NCBI GenBank assembly: GCA_009841635.1
Contig: VXLJ01000025.1
Coordinates: forward strand, 30,224-94,223
Source of the DNA: Gammaproteobacteria bacterium
GTDB lineage: Bacteria; Pseudomonadota; Gammaproteobacteria; Pseudomonadales; Azotimanducaceae
DNA length: 64,000 nt
Direction: 5' to 3'
This document shows, piece after piece, positions 16,120 through 26,200 of this stretch (position 1 is the stretch's first letter; the number at the start of each line of letters is the position of its first letter). The notes under the pieces are model-generated. The model worked only from the letters and a program-made list of their open reading frames with translations, had not been told where the DNA came from and searched no databases. A program made the translations under genes and the position numbers.

Positions 16120-18488
16120 TAAATCCTCGTTGTGCCCGTTAACCCACGTGCTTCAAGTTCGTCATATTCCGTCGGCGACATGCCTAATTCCTCTGCAAAC
16201 ACCTCTTGGGAATGCTGGCCAAAACACGGGGAATGTGTAATTGGTCCGCGTGGGGTATGTGCATAGATCCACGGATTGAGTGGCATGAAATGCGTCCCGC
16301 ATTCGGGATGATGCACCGGCACCAAAAACTCACGTGCTTCATATTGCTCACTCGGCGCAGCGTATACGGATTCAAACTCCCGTACAGGACTGAAAGTGAT
16401 GGCTGAACCTCCAAACAAATCGCATAGTTCATCGACGGTTTGAGTCGCAACCCACGCACCAATCGCAGCGTCCAGTTCGATCTCATGGGCTTTTCGCGAT
16501 GTCATGTTCGTGAACCGGTCATCTTGAATATTGGCAAATCTCGCCAACTCCTCAAACGCTTCGTCCGATTCGGTTGCGAGTGCAAACCATTGTTCGTCAC
16601 TAGTTATGTACACGTTGTGCGGCGCAACACTCGGGTGCTTGTTACCTGTGGGTTTGCGTACCACGCCGTTCGCTGCGAAATCCAGCATGGCATCGCCGCA
16701 TTGCGTCGCCACCGCTTCGATCATCGACACATCAATCCGTTGACCTTCGCCAGTCTGCTCGCGGTGATAAATGGCTGCAAGAATGCATGCAGCAAAGTAA
16801 AAACCAGTAATCGGGTCCGGAATCAGACCGCCAGTGTTTTGAGCTATGTCGCCTTCATAACCATGCATCGCTGCTAAACCCGCCATTGGTTCAGTCGTGG
16901 CACCATTTGCAGGGTATTCCGCCAACGGTCCTGTACGGCCGTATCCTGATAAGGATGCAAAAATGATGTCTGGCCGCTTCTCCCGCAAAGATTCAAGCGT
17001 GACACCCCAGTTGGTCATAACGTGCGGCGAAAAGTTGTCGCACAACACATCGAACTTCGTCACAAGATCCCAAAACATTGCTTTGCCGTCTGGATCGGCC
17101 ATGTCCAATGTAATGGCTCTCTTGTTGAGATTTACTGTGTTGTACATGCCGTTGGTGTTGAGCGGATTCTGCGCAACACCTAAATTGCGCAACATCGGTG
17201 GCACTGGTGCACCTGCGCCGCGCCAAACATCGGGTCGTTTGCGCGATTCAACTTGAACGACGTCGGCCCCAAGAAGTGAGAGCAGCTGCGTACCGAATGT
17301 TCCGCTCCAAGCTTGCGTAAATGTGAGCACCCGAATGCCCTTAAGCGGGAGAGTTCGCTCGCCTGGCGGTGGTTCTGACACTATGCGCCGTGGTTTAGGG
17401 ACTAAATCGTGATCATGTTCACCAAGTTTTGGTGCACGCCGCTTGTAAGCCCAAGGTGTAGCTGAAAGTTGACCAAATGCGCCAGGGGCTTTGACAGCTT
17501 GCCCACCAATTTCGGTTTCAATAACGAAACCACGCGCTTGCAAATGGTCACTCTCAACCAATTCCTGCACATCCTGTACGACGCCAGAAATACAGCGACA
17601 CGCCGCGAGGCCATGAAAGACGTCCCACTTATTCATCGCAGCGACAGCTTCGCTTAACGCCGCTCGAACCGGACGCGTGTCTTTTTGGTGACGACCAAGC
17701 GTCGGAATGAAATTCGGATCGTGCGCAATCTCCGGCTTGCCTAGAAATTCAAAGGCCTTGGTCCACTGCGCCCAGTCACCATAGCCGAAATTGATAGCAC
17801 CATTCTGACATTGCCACAAAGGTCCTGGACGGTCTCGAAAACGGCGACCATTGGGACCGTGTGCCATGCGGTTGTTCCCAACGAAGATGCCAACTTGCGC
17901 CCACGGTGCACATGTGTTCGACATTGCTTCGATTTCGCTGACGTCGCATCGTTCACCACCGCCTTGTGCGTTTCGACGATACAGTGCAGCCGTTGCGCAC
18001 ACAAAGCCGGCGACGCCAGCGATGTATCCAGTTTGATTGTGTGGCAATTGCAGTGGCGGTTCTTCTTCACACGCGTTGATTGCACTCCACCCTACCTGAG
18101 CACAGGCCGTGAGGTTATTACCAAGCTGGTGAGCCCATGGGCCAGTAAGACCATATGGTGTTATGGATAAATGAATGACGTCGTCGGCGCACATTGCCAA
18201 ACAATCTGGTAGTTTCACGGTGGTCGTGACCACCACGTCCGCCGATCGTATTACTTCTGCCAAACGCTCGTCAGTTTGGCGAATCGAGCGCTTATTCCAG
18301 TTCGCGAATGCGTGCATCAAAGATTCACCGTCCTCAGTGAACGGTGCTTCTCGTCGTAACGCATGTCCCTCTTCTGGCTCAACCAGCACCACTTCTGCGC
18401 CGAAGTCGCCGAATAAGCGAGCGGCCCATGCACCGGATAATCGGTCAGAACAATCCAGTACCCTGACCCCGGTGAATACTTCAGCCAC
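16119..18488 (-). CDS. Tandem-fused CaiB/BaiF (family III) CoA-transferase
   Basis: This 789-aa protein contains two family III CoA-transferase domains, residues about 1-365 and 380-789; single-domain members are about 400 aa. Both halves start with the same motif (GVRVLDCSDRLSGAW and GIRVLTFTQAWSGTFG). In the second half the catalytic Asp region is normal, IPD558PITG. In the first half the aligned position is H150 (LPHNQTG), so the N-terminal domain has probably lost the acyl-Asp nucleophile and supplies CoA-binding surface for the interlocked pair. It moves CoA between carboxylic acids without ATP. It starts 15 bases after the LarA-type gene and overlaps the dehydrogenase start by one base. 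Confidence 0.88.
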   Translation of the reverse strand: MAEVFTGVRVLDCSDRLSGAWAARLFGDFGAEVVLVEPEEGHALRREAPFTEDGESLMHAFANWNKRSIRQTDERLAEVIRSADVVVTTTVKLPDCLAMCADDVIHLSITPYGLTGPWAHQLGNNLTACAQVGWSAINACEEEPPLQLPHNQTGYIAGVAGFVCATAALYRRNAQGGGERCDVSEIEAMSNTCAPWAQVGIFVGNNRMAHGPNGRRFRDRPGPLWQCQNGAINFGYGDWAQWTKAFEFLGKPEIAHDPNFIPTLGRHQKDTRPVRAALSEAVAAMNKWDVFHGLAACRCISGVVQDVQELVESDHLQARGFVIETEIGGQAVKAPGAFGQLSATPWAYKRRAPKLGEHDHDLVPKPRRIVSEPPPGERTLPLKGIRVLTFTQAWSGTFGTQLLSLLGADVVQVESRKRPDVWRGAGAPVPPMLRNLGVAQNPLNTNGMYNTVNLNKRAITLDMADPDGKAMFWDLVTKFDVLCDNFSPHVMTNWGVTLESLREKRPDIIFASLSGYGRTGPLAEYPANGATTEPMAGLAAMHGYEGDIAQNTGGLIPDPITGFYFAACILAAIYHREQTGEGQRIDVSMIEAVATQCGDAMLDFAANGVVRKPTGNKHPSVAPHNVYITSDEQWFALATESDEAFEELARFANIQDDRFTNMTSRKAHEIELDAAIGAWVATQTVDELCDLFGGSAITFSPVREFESVYAAPSEQYEAREFLVPVHHPECGTHFMPLNPWIYAHTPRGPITHSPCFGQHSQEVFAEELGMSPTEYDELEARGLTGTTRI

Positions 18489-18503
18489 AGTTCCCCCTAA
18501 TCC

Positions 18504-19775
18504 TTAACTGGTCGCAAAACGCGGCACGACGTATGGACCTTCTGGGATGACGGCGATACGTCTTTCTGGCGCGCTTGCATCAATCTGCGCTTGGATGGAA
18601 TCAATCATCTCGATCCCCGTTAGCCTGCGATCCTCGCCTTGTAATCCTTCGCTGTACATCTGAACGCGTGTCTGTCGAGTCGCACGCAGCTGCATTTCAG
18701 TTTCCCATTCGTCAATATCTGCGAATCGTTTTTGTTCGATACGCCGAATAAATCCGTCTGGGCCTTCGGCTAACAGCTTTGCCTGTGACGCCCGAAAGTT
18801 GTCTGAACCTAAACCTTCTGCACATTCACTTGCAACGATCAAGGTGCCTTCGTCCGCGAGAATGTCCAAGGGGGTCACCATGCCTTTCACGGCTTGATAG
18901 TAAGTCAAATCCAGCGGGTAGCCCGCTGCCGATGTGAGCACGACGTCAAACTTCTCGCGTATGGGCACCACGCAAAAACGTTCCGCGAATGCGACCGCTT
19001 CGTTGTGACTGGCAACAATCTCGCCGAAGTTGACAAAGCCAAGTCGCCGGTGTTCGTCGATAACGGTATTGAGCGCGTAAATATCCCTTCTTGATCGTGT
19101 ACGCAGCATCTCCACGATTTCAAGCAATTCCTCGTGAAGTGGGTTGCCAGCTAACACACACTCTCGTGTGAGTGGATGTTCAATAAAGCGTGCACTGTGC
19201 AAGACCCTGATGGTGTCTGCATGAGCGACACCTGGTGCGACGACCTTGCGGCCGCCGGACCAGCCCGCCATGAAATGAGGTTCAACCAAACCAGTCACGA
19301 TTTTTAAGTCTGCGTCCATAAACCGGCGATCAAGTTTGACGACTGTGCCGCTTTGCGTGGTACCTAGTTCAGCATGCTCTGCATCGACGCGAGCATGATG
19401 GTTTTCGATTCGAATGTGCTCAAGCACCCAATCATCGTTGATAACGCTCGTCAGTTCCGCGGCTTCGTTGGGTCGATGCAGTCCGGTTGCTATCAAACAC
19501 GTAATCGATCGACGGTCGATTCCACCATCGATGAGTTGCTTTATTAAAGAACGCAAAAATAGCCCATTTGGCACAGGCCGTGTCACGTCGCACACGAGAA
19601 TGCATGCGCTCTTGCAGCCGTGCGCAAACATCGAAGCACTTGCTACCGCTTGGTCAACCGCTGCCTGGCTGTCCTGCAGCAACGGCATTTGCGGTTTGCG
19701 AATGATGGAAACCTGCGCATGGGCTGAAAACGCCACGTCAATGGTGCGCTTGCCGTAAAGCAGTGATACCTTCAT
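18504..19775 (-). CDS. LarA-type nickel-pincer racemase/epimerase
   Basis: This 423-aa protein matches the lactate racemase LarA family (formerly DUF2088). Signature motifs are VCDVTRPVPN near residue 62, ATGLHRP near residue 98, and EPHFMAGWSGGRKVVAPG near residues 165-182. H100, H167, K177 and H193 sit at a constant 7-8 residue offset from His108, His174, Lys184 and His200 of the studied LarA, so the lysine that carries the nickel-pincer cofactor and the nickel-binding His are kept. It would racemise or epimerise a 2-hydroxy acid; relatives have many substrates. The cofactor genes larB, larC and larE are not in the window. It begins 3 bases after the sulfatase stop. Confidence 0.88.
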   Translation of the reverse strand: MKVSLLYGKRTIDVAFSAHAQVSIIRKPQMPLLQDSQAAVDQAVASASMFAHGCKSACILVCDVTRPVPNGLFLRSLIKQLIDGGIDRRSITCLIATGLHRPNEAAELTSVINDDWVLEHIRIENHHARVDAEHAELGTTQSGTVVKLDRRFMDADLKIVTGLVEPHFMAGWSGGRKVVAPGVAHADTIRVLHSARFIEHPLTRECVLAGNPLHEELLEIVEMLRTRSRRDIYALNTVIDEHRRLGFVNFGEIVASHNEAVAFAERFCVVPIREKFDVVLTSAAGYPLDLTYYQAVKGMVTPLDILADEGTLIVASECAEGLGSDNFRASQAKLLAEGPDGFIRRIEQKRFADIDEWETEMQLRATRQTRVQMYSEGLQGEDRRLTGIEMIDSIQAQIDASAPERRIAVIPEGPYVVPRFATS

Positions 19776-19778
19776 GCT

Positions 19779-21251
19779 TTAGTTAATGCTGCCAGTCGTC
19801 CGAACGTAATTGCGGTAATCGTCAAGCAATGTGTGATTCGTCCGTTCCGCCAAAGGGTGGACGTGCTCCTCAATCAGACGACTTGCGACGCTAGCGTAAT
19901 CCGCCTCGTTTTTGAAATTACGCAATTCACCAGCGTCTTCGTGACGATCGAAAAACAACGCCAAGTCTTCGTCTTCGATGCGCATGGCGAGCGTGTATTG
20001 GTCCGTCACAATGGCAGTTTGCCCAAACAACTCACTGAGAACGGCCGGCTTGCCTTCGTGCAAACGAGGATCTTCAGGCTCGTAATCTAGGTATGGCAGC
20101 AATGACTTGCCAAGACTATCGGCAAGCGGTTGTGCATCTGCCATGGCCAACATCGTGGCTGGCAGGTCTATCTGCTCTACTAAAGCTTGACTTTTTCGAG
20201 CTGCTAGAGCTTTTGGTGGACGAATAACGCAAGGCACATGCATGGCGTCGCGGTAGAACACTGCTTTACCCTGCAGGCCGTGGTCTCCCAACATCTCGCC
20301 GTGATCTGAATTGAATACGATCCAGGTTGAATCCAGTAGACCTTGCTTCTCAAGCGCAGTCCTCACCTCGCCAATCCATTTATCGATCAATGTGACGTTG
20401 GCGTAATACCACGCACGCCAGCGTTGCTTTTGAAATCGCGTCGCACGTGCAACCGAAGGCGAGCGTGCTCGAAACTGCGCCATGCCACGACTCGGTGGTT
20501 CCTCCAACTCGCGCGCACCCGCGTCTAGCTCTTCAACGTTGTACAGGTCACGATACGCCGTGGGGCCGTCGTACGGATCATGTGGTCCCGTGAATTGAAT
20601 TTGCAGATAGAAAGGCTTGCCCTTGTCGTAGTTTTCGATCCACTCAACCGCAGTCCGACCGATAAATGAATCTTCGTCTGCCCCTTCCGGGACTGGCGCA
20701 GGTTCCTGTCCCCAGGGCGTCATGTTGCCTGATCGCATTTCGGCTACCCACGCGCGAATAAACGCGCGATGCAAGTCCAACCAACCATTTGCGGCCAGAT
20801 AGTCCGTGTAATGGCAATCCATCCAAGCTGTTTCAATAGGATCGTTTAGTTCAACGCTCTCGTTGAATCCCCATTGCTCTAACACATGTGCCATTTGCTT
20901 GACGTGGATGCCGGGTTTGCCACCTGGGCCATGACGCCAGAGATGAGTCTTGCCGATTACGGCCGTACGGTAGCCACTATCGCGCAGGTTGCGCACATGG
21001 CTCGGTCCTAAGGGGTCTGCGCCGCTGCGATTGCTCCAGATGCCGTTCTCGCGAACCAGCTGACCTGTCATAAGGCATGTTCGTGCGGGAACGCATAACG
21101 GTGAGTTTGACATGCATTGCTCAAACACAATGCCTTCTTCAGCTAACCGGTCGATGTTCGGCGTTAGCGCTTCACCGCCGACTGCGCCCATGCAGTCGCC
21201 GCGCATCTGGTCCGCAAAAATAAAAATGATGTTGGGTGGTGATTCGGCCAT
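19779..21251 (-). CDS. Type I sulfatase (formylglycine-dependent)
   Basis: A sulfatase of about 490 aa. The N-terminus NIIFIFADQMRGD holds the metal Asp/Gln. C53-V-P-A-R57 followed by TCLMTGQ is the canonical C-x-P-x-R motif, so Cys53 should become formylglycine. NSDHGEMLGDHG supplies further metal ligands. The reading frame extends to 21296, but that start lies inside the hairpin at 21287-21311, so the ATG at 21251 (MAESPPN) is correct. There is no signal peptide, suggesting cytoplasmic action on an imported sulfate ester; maturation enzymes are not in the window. It is the first gene of the unit with the LarA-type enzyme, CoA-transferase, dehydrogenase and oxygenase. Confidence 0.9.
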   Translation of the reverse strand: MAESPPNIIFIFADQMRGDCMGAVGGEALTPNIDRLAEEGIVFEQCMSNSPLCVPARTCLMTGQLVRENGIWSNRSGADPLGPSHVRNLRDSGYRTAVIGKTHLWRHGPGGKPGIHVKQMAHVLEQWGFNESVELNDPIETAWMDCHYTDYLAANGWLDLHRAFIRAWVAEMRSGNMTPWGQEPAPVPEGADEDSFIGRTAVEWIENYDKGKPFYLQIQFTGPHDPYDGPTAYRDLYNVEELDAGARELEEPPSRGMAQFRARSPSVARATRFQKQRWRAWYYANVTLIDKWIGEVRTALEKQGLLDSTWIVFNSDHGEMLGDHGLQGKAVFYRDAMHVPCVIRPPKALAARKSQALVEQIDLPATMLAMADAQPLADSLGKSLLPYLDYEPEDPRLHEGKPAVLSELFGQTAIVTDQYTLAMRIEDEDLALFFDRHEDAGELRNFKNEADYASVASRLIEEHVHPLAERTNHTLLDDYRNYVRTTGSIN

Positions 21252-21280
21252 GCGACGTATTGTGCGGATTGCCGGACTAT

Positions 21281-21311
21281 AAAAAAAGCCCCACAACTAG
21301 GTTGTGGGGCT
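21281..21311 (-). terminator. Intrinsic terminator of the minus-strand D-aminoacylase gene
   Basis: AGCCCCACAAC (21287-21297), a 3-base loop and GTTGTGGGGCT (21301-21311) form an 11-bp perfect stem. On the minus strand it is followed at once by seven T (21287-21281). It lies 85 bases after the D-aminoacylase stop and 30 bases before the sulfatase start, so the sulfatase unit is either read through or has its own promoter. Confidence 0.92.
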
Positions 21312-21395
21312 CTCTATCGCAACGACTTGTGATCGACTCCTAGAAGCCGTTTACAGTGCCTATCTCTTCTCCAAAGACGCTGCTGAATTCAACGT

Positions 21396-23051
21396 TTAAA
21401 TCGAATTCCGCAACACTTGACCAGCGCATTCGCCAGTCAACTCGTCGTCGCGAAGAACGACCTGTCCATTACAGACAGTCGCATGGTAACCCGCGGCACG
21501 CTGAATAAATCGCGGCGCACCGAACGGGAAATCATGCACGATCTCCGGCATCCTCTCCTCGAGTTGGCAAATATCGAAGACGTTGATGTCGGCTTTCCTA
21601 CCTTCCTTTAATGTGCCTCGGTCATTTAGACCTAATACACCGGCTGGCACAGCGCTAATTCTACGCACAGCTTCTTGTAAAGTGTAAACACCACTATCGC
21701 GATGCCAGTGCGAAAGAATAAACGTTGACCAACCTGAGTCAATCATTTGGCTCACATGAGCGCCTGCATCGCCTAAGCCAGGCATCGCCCATTCGGTTTG
21801 AATCAGCTTTTCGAGCTGACTTAGATCTACATTGAAACCGCGCATGTGGAAAAGCGCTTTGCCATCCGTTTCGTCAGAAATGCGAATGAATGTTTCAACC
21901 GGATGTTCCCCAGCAGCTTTAGCCATCTCAACCAAATTCTGATCGAGATTTTGCGTGTAGCATGGTCGCAACCCATCGCCCATGTAGAACCAGCGTTTAA
22001 GACCGTTAATGACTTGCTCGTTTTGACCTTTGATCTCTTTGATCAGTTCAGCTTTCCGAATTGGGTCGCGAATGGTTTTAACGCGATCTTCTAACGACAT
22101 CTCGCGCAATTTGTTCCATGCTGGTGTGCGGAAGAAATTGTTGGTGGACAAGCCGCCAACGCCACCACCACTTCGTGGCACCGTCACCGACGTTACATTC
22201 AAACCTTCTGCGCGCATCTTAGCCACGCGTTCGTCCATGCGCTCAGGACCCATCTCCGCTGCGCACGAGAACAATGCGCCGCGAGATATCCGTGCTTCAT
22301 CCGCAATCAGATCCATTTCCGCGTCGAAATCGCGGAAATCTGACACGGTCTGCATAAAGCCACCATACTTGCCGACTTCGTGAGCTATCGCACGAAGTTC
22401 GCTACGCTCCGCAAACGTACCTGGAATCGATCTCCCGTCGGGCAGTCTATGGCCTGGCAGGCGATTGGTCGAAAATCCAAAAGCACCTTCCTTGACGGAT
22501 CGGCCTGCAAGTTCAGCAATCTGCTTAACTTCCTCTTCAGTTGCAGGTTCTTCCACCGCACGTTCGCCCATGACATAGAAACGAACCGCGCAATGACCGG
22601 CTAGACCGCAGATATTGATTGAAGGCCCTAGCGCTTCTAACGCGTCGAGGTAACCGCCATAGAACTCCCAATTCCATGGCAAGCCGTGCAGGATAGCGTC
22701 CTTGGGGATGTCCTCAACGGTTTCCATCATGCCAGCAAGAAACTCGCGGTCATCTGGCTTGCACGGTGCAAACGTCACACCACAGTTGCCCAGCAACGCA
22801 GTCGTAACACCATGCCAAGATACCGACGTCACCTGCGGGTCCCAACCGATTTGCGCATCAAGATGCGTATGCAAGTCGATGAATCCGGGCGACACGTTTA
22901 GACCATCGGCATTGATTTCTTCTTTGCCTTTGCCTTCAACTTTGCCGATTGCGGATATCTGGTCACCATCAACCGCGATGTCGCCGACAAAAGGCTCAGC
23001 ACCAGTACCGTCGACGATCGAGCCACCGCGTATTACTAAATCATGGCTCAC
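21396..23051 (-). CDS. N-acyl-D-amino-acid deacylase family amidohydrolase (paralogue)
   Basis: This is a second D-aminoacylase-type amidohydrolase, about 551 aa, closely similar along its whole length to the one at 10287-11948: the same DLHTHLDAQ, SWHGVTTALLGNCGVTFAPC, MMETVEDIPK, VTVPRSGGGV and GLGDAGAHVSQMIDSGWS segments, with substitutions scattered between. The frame reaches back to 23081, but GTG 23051 has AAGGGG 7 bases upstream and corresponds exactly to the GTG start of the paralogue (Val-Ser-His-Asp versus Val-Thr-His-Asp). It ends 85 bases before an intrinsic terminator. It is divergent from the helicase gene. Differences around FYVMGERAVEEPAT suggest a different acyl or amino acid preference. 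Confidence 0.88.
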   Translation of the reverse strand: MSHDLVIRGGSIVDGTGAEPFVGDIAVDGDQISAIGKVEGKGKEEINADGLNVSPGFIDLHTHLDAQIGWDPQVTSVSWHGVTTALLGNCGVTFAPCKPDDREFLAGMMETVEDIPKDAILHGLPWNWEFYGGYLDALEALGPSINICGLAGHCAVRFYVMGERAVEEPATEEEVKQIAELAGRSVKEGAFGFSTNRLPGHRLPDGRSIPGTFAERSELRAIAHEVGKYGGFMQTVSDFRDFDAEMDLIADEARISRGALFSCAAEMGPERMDERVAKMRAEGLNVTSVTVPRSGGGVGGLSTNNFFRTPAWNKLREMSLEDRVKTIRDPIRKAELIKEIKGQNEQVINGLKRWFYMGDGLRPCYTQNLDQNLVEMAKAAGEHPVETFIRISDETDGKALFHMRGFNVDLSQLEKLIQTEWAMPGLGDAGAHVSQMIDSGWSTFILSHWHRDSGVYTLQEAVRRISAVPAGVLGLNDRGTLKEGRKADINVFDICQLEERMPEIVHDFPFGAPRFIQRAAGYHATVCNGQVVLRDDELTGECAGQVLRNSI

Positions 23052-23247
23052 TACGACACCCCTTGGAACCTTGTTGTCCACGAATAATAAATCAATTTCG
23101 ATTTTCTCTTAAGTCAACCACTTGTTAGACCATACGTAATAGGTTGCACTAACACTGCATGACATGCCATTCCTTTGGCAGATTCTTGGCTAACGATTCA
23201 AATATCGAATAATCTCGTCCAATAGTTTTTAGTAAATACTGCGAGAT

Positions 23248-26200
23248 ATGGATTCCGCAGCACAACCTCAGCGACCTAGTTCTGCGCTGGTTAGCGCGAT
23301 TGCCGAACAACGCCGCAAGCTACTCGATATCGGCAAGCGCAATCCACTTACCAACGCACCGGTCACCAAGCGACGCAAGAATCAACTGCTGATTGTCGAT
23401 GAACTTTCCGATCAGGTCTTCAGGCTGTGTTATCGCGAAGGCAAGTCCTTCACTTTCCTACCACGCGACGAGGATCAAGACGACGTTGGCGACGAGGCCG
23501 TTGACGAGATCTTGCACGATAACTTTGTACCGGAAGAACAAGAGCAGGAGCTTCACGCACGGCACACAGACACGAAACTCCAATCGATTCTCACACCAGG
23601 CGATCTTCATACCAAGTTGCTCTACCTCTTCCGCGAAGCCAAGTCCATTGAGGAAGAGCAAGGTGCCAGCGTGCTCTTTCTAGCACTAGGTTTTCTCAAG
23701 TATTTCGAATCTGAATCGTCAAGTGTTGAACGCTACGCACCGCTTGTTCTTGTGCCAGTTGAGCTGACGCGCGGTGATAGTCGTGGCATTTTTCGACTGA
23801 AGGCACGCGACGATGATCTAAATGCGAATCAGTGCTTGGCCATGATGTGCGAGGAAGACTTTGACGTCGTCATTCCGCCGCTCGAAGCTGACGGCGACGA
23901 ATGGTTGCCAAGCACCTATTACGAAAGGGTGCGCGAGGCCGTCGCGGCCAAACCCAATTGGGTGCTCGAACCGAATCGCATGGCGTTGTCGTTTTTCTCA
24001 TTTGGTCGTTTCCTCATGTACCGCGACTTAGATGCCTCCCAAGTCAATAGCAATCTGGTCAGCCAGCTCTTAACTGGTAGCGAGCAATCGGATGCTGGCG
24101 AAGGTCGAGTCAACATCGCGCGACCTTATTTCGATAAAAAACTCGACGAAATCTACGCAGACCCACAAGATCTCGGACACATCTTAGACGCGGATACGTC
24201 GCAAACACGAGTCATCGAAGCGTGCGCGAACGACGAGAACATGGTCGTGCAAGGTCCACCAGGTACAGGGAAGTCACAGACCATTACCAACATGATCGCG
24301 GTCGCGGTCAAACAAGGCAAGAAAGTGCTGTTTGTAGCGGAAAAGCGTGCTGCGCTGGATGTCGTTAAAAAGCGCTTGGAGAAGTGTGGTCTAGGGCCAC
24401 TGTGTCTTGAACTCCATTCGCACAAAGCGAACCGCAAGTTCATCTACGAGGATTTGCGCACGACGTTTGAGTTGGGTCAACCTTCCGACACGAATGACCA
24501 GCACTACAAGGACTTGGCTAACGTTCGCGATGAGCTGAATCGTTTGGCCGACCTCGTGCACGCTGTGGACTCGGTTACGGGCAATACAGCATATCGCTTG
24601 ATGGGTCGCATCGCCTACTTGGTTGGGCAAGACATCCAAATGATCGATCTAGACATTCCTGAGATCGAGCGCTGGACTATTGCGGAGTTTGACGAACGCA
24701 GGGGATTGGTCGATGCCTATGCTGATTCGATCGCTCGTTTTGGCTTGGAAGCTAAACACAGCTGGCGTGGCCTAAACGCACGCCTCGATGTACTTGGTCA
24801 GCAAAGGCTGAACACTTCAGTTAGCGAAACAAAACAAGCAATTGCAGAACTCATCGAAACCTTCGATGTGATTTCCGAAACGCTGGGACTTGATTGGCCA
24901 ACTACCGAGAAACACTGCAACGCACTAGCGACATTGCTTGCGCAGCTGAGTGCCATGCCGGATGCGGTCCCACAGTTATTGAAAACCTCAGCGATTCAAG
25001 AACACTTCAGTGCTTCGTACGAATTGTTCGAATTGCTCGACGCGCACGGCAAGTCTCGCACGGGCCTGAGCAAGTCTGTCAGCCAAGCAGCTCTGGATCA
25101 GGAGTGGGAGAGCCACCTGAACGCTATCCGTCGTGCGGGTAGTTCATTGTTCCGGATCTTCAATTCCGCATATCGCGATGCGGTGAAACAATTGAAACTA
25201 GCTGCCGTGGCCGAGGTACCGAAACAGCTTGATGCACGCATCAAGCTGCTTGAAGAGCTTGTTGAACTAGGCAGTGAACGACGGCAGATTGAGAGCCAAG
25301 AGGGTCTCGGCAACGCTCTGTTCGGCATAACTTGGCAACGCCATTCGACGAATGTTGACGCGCATCGAGATGCATTGCAATGGGTGCGCGCGCAAGTTGC
25401 AGCGTTTGAATCCCCAAAAGAGCTCGACGCGCTGGTAACGCCATTCCAAGCGAACATCAGCACCATAAGCGAGCCGACGTTGCGCGGGCACATCGAGGCA
25501 TACCAACAAGCATCGAAGCAGCTCGTCACCATTACTGAGCTGGATATTGAAACTGCGTTCGGCGTCGAATCGTGGTCCGATGTGCCGCTGCCGCAGATCA
25601 ACGAACGGTTAGGGACCTGGCAAGAACAGTTCGATGTCATCGCAGAGTATCAGGAGTTGCGCAGTCGTGGCACAACACTAGACACCATGGGAATGGCAGC
25701 TATTCGGCAGCGAATCAATGACGGTTCACTTGACCCCAGCATTGCCGCTGAAACCTTCACATTGTTGCGTTCTCAACGCGTCCTCGCGAACATTTTTGCC
25801 GAACATCCGGAGTTGCAGGAGTTGCAAAACACCGATCGTTCGGTCCTCGTCGAACGCTTCAAGTCGCTCGATGAGGAATTGCAACTGCTAGCGGCTCAAG
25901 AAATTGCGGCCGAGCACTTCGAACGCATCCCGCGCGGCGCTTCTGGAAAGGTCGGCATCGTACGTGGTGAACTAAATAAAAAACGCAAGCAGATGCCCAT
26001 TCGTAAGTTGCTGGATACGGCTGGTGAGGTCATCGTTGATTTAAAACCGATTTTCTTGATGAGTCCATTGTCAGTGGCGCAGTATTTATCTGTCGACGGC
26101 ATTAAGTTTGATTTGCTTCTAATTGACGAAGCCAGTCAGGTCAAACCGGCCGAAGCGTTGGGTTGCATCGCGAGAGCGAGTCAAGTTATCGTCGTAGGTG

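Noticed and set aside
21252-21296. Longer sulfatase N-terminus from 21296
   Set aside because: That start codon lies inside the stem of the terminator of the preceding gene, and the residues added do not belong to the sulfatase fold.
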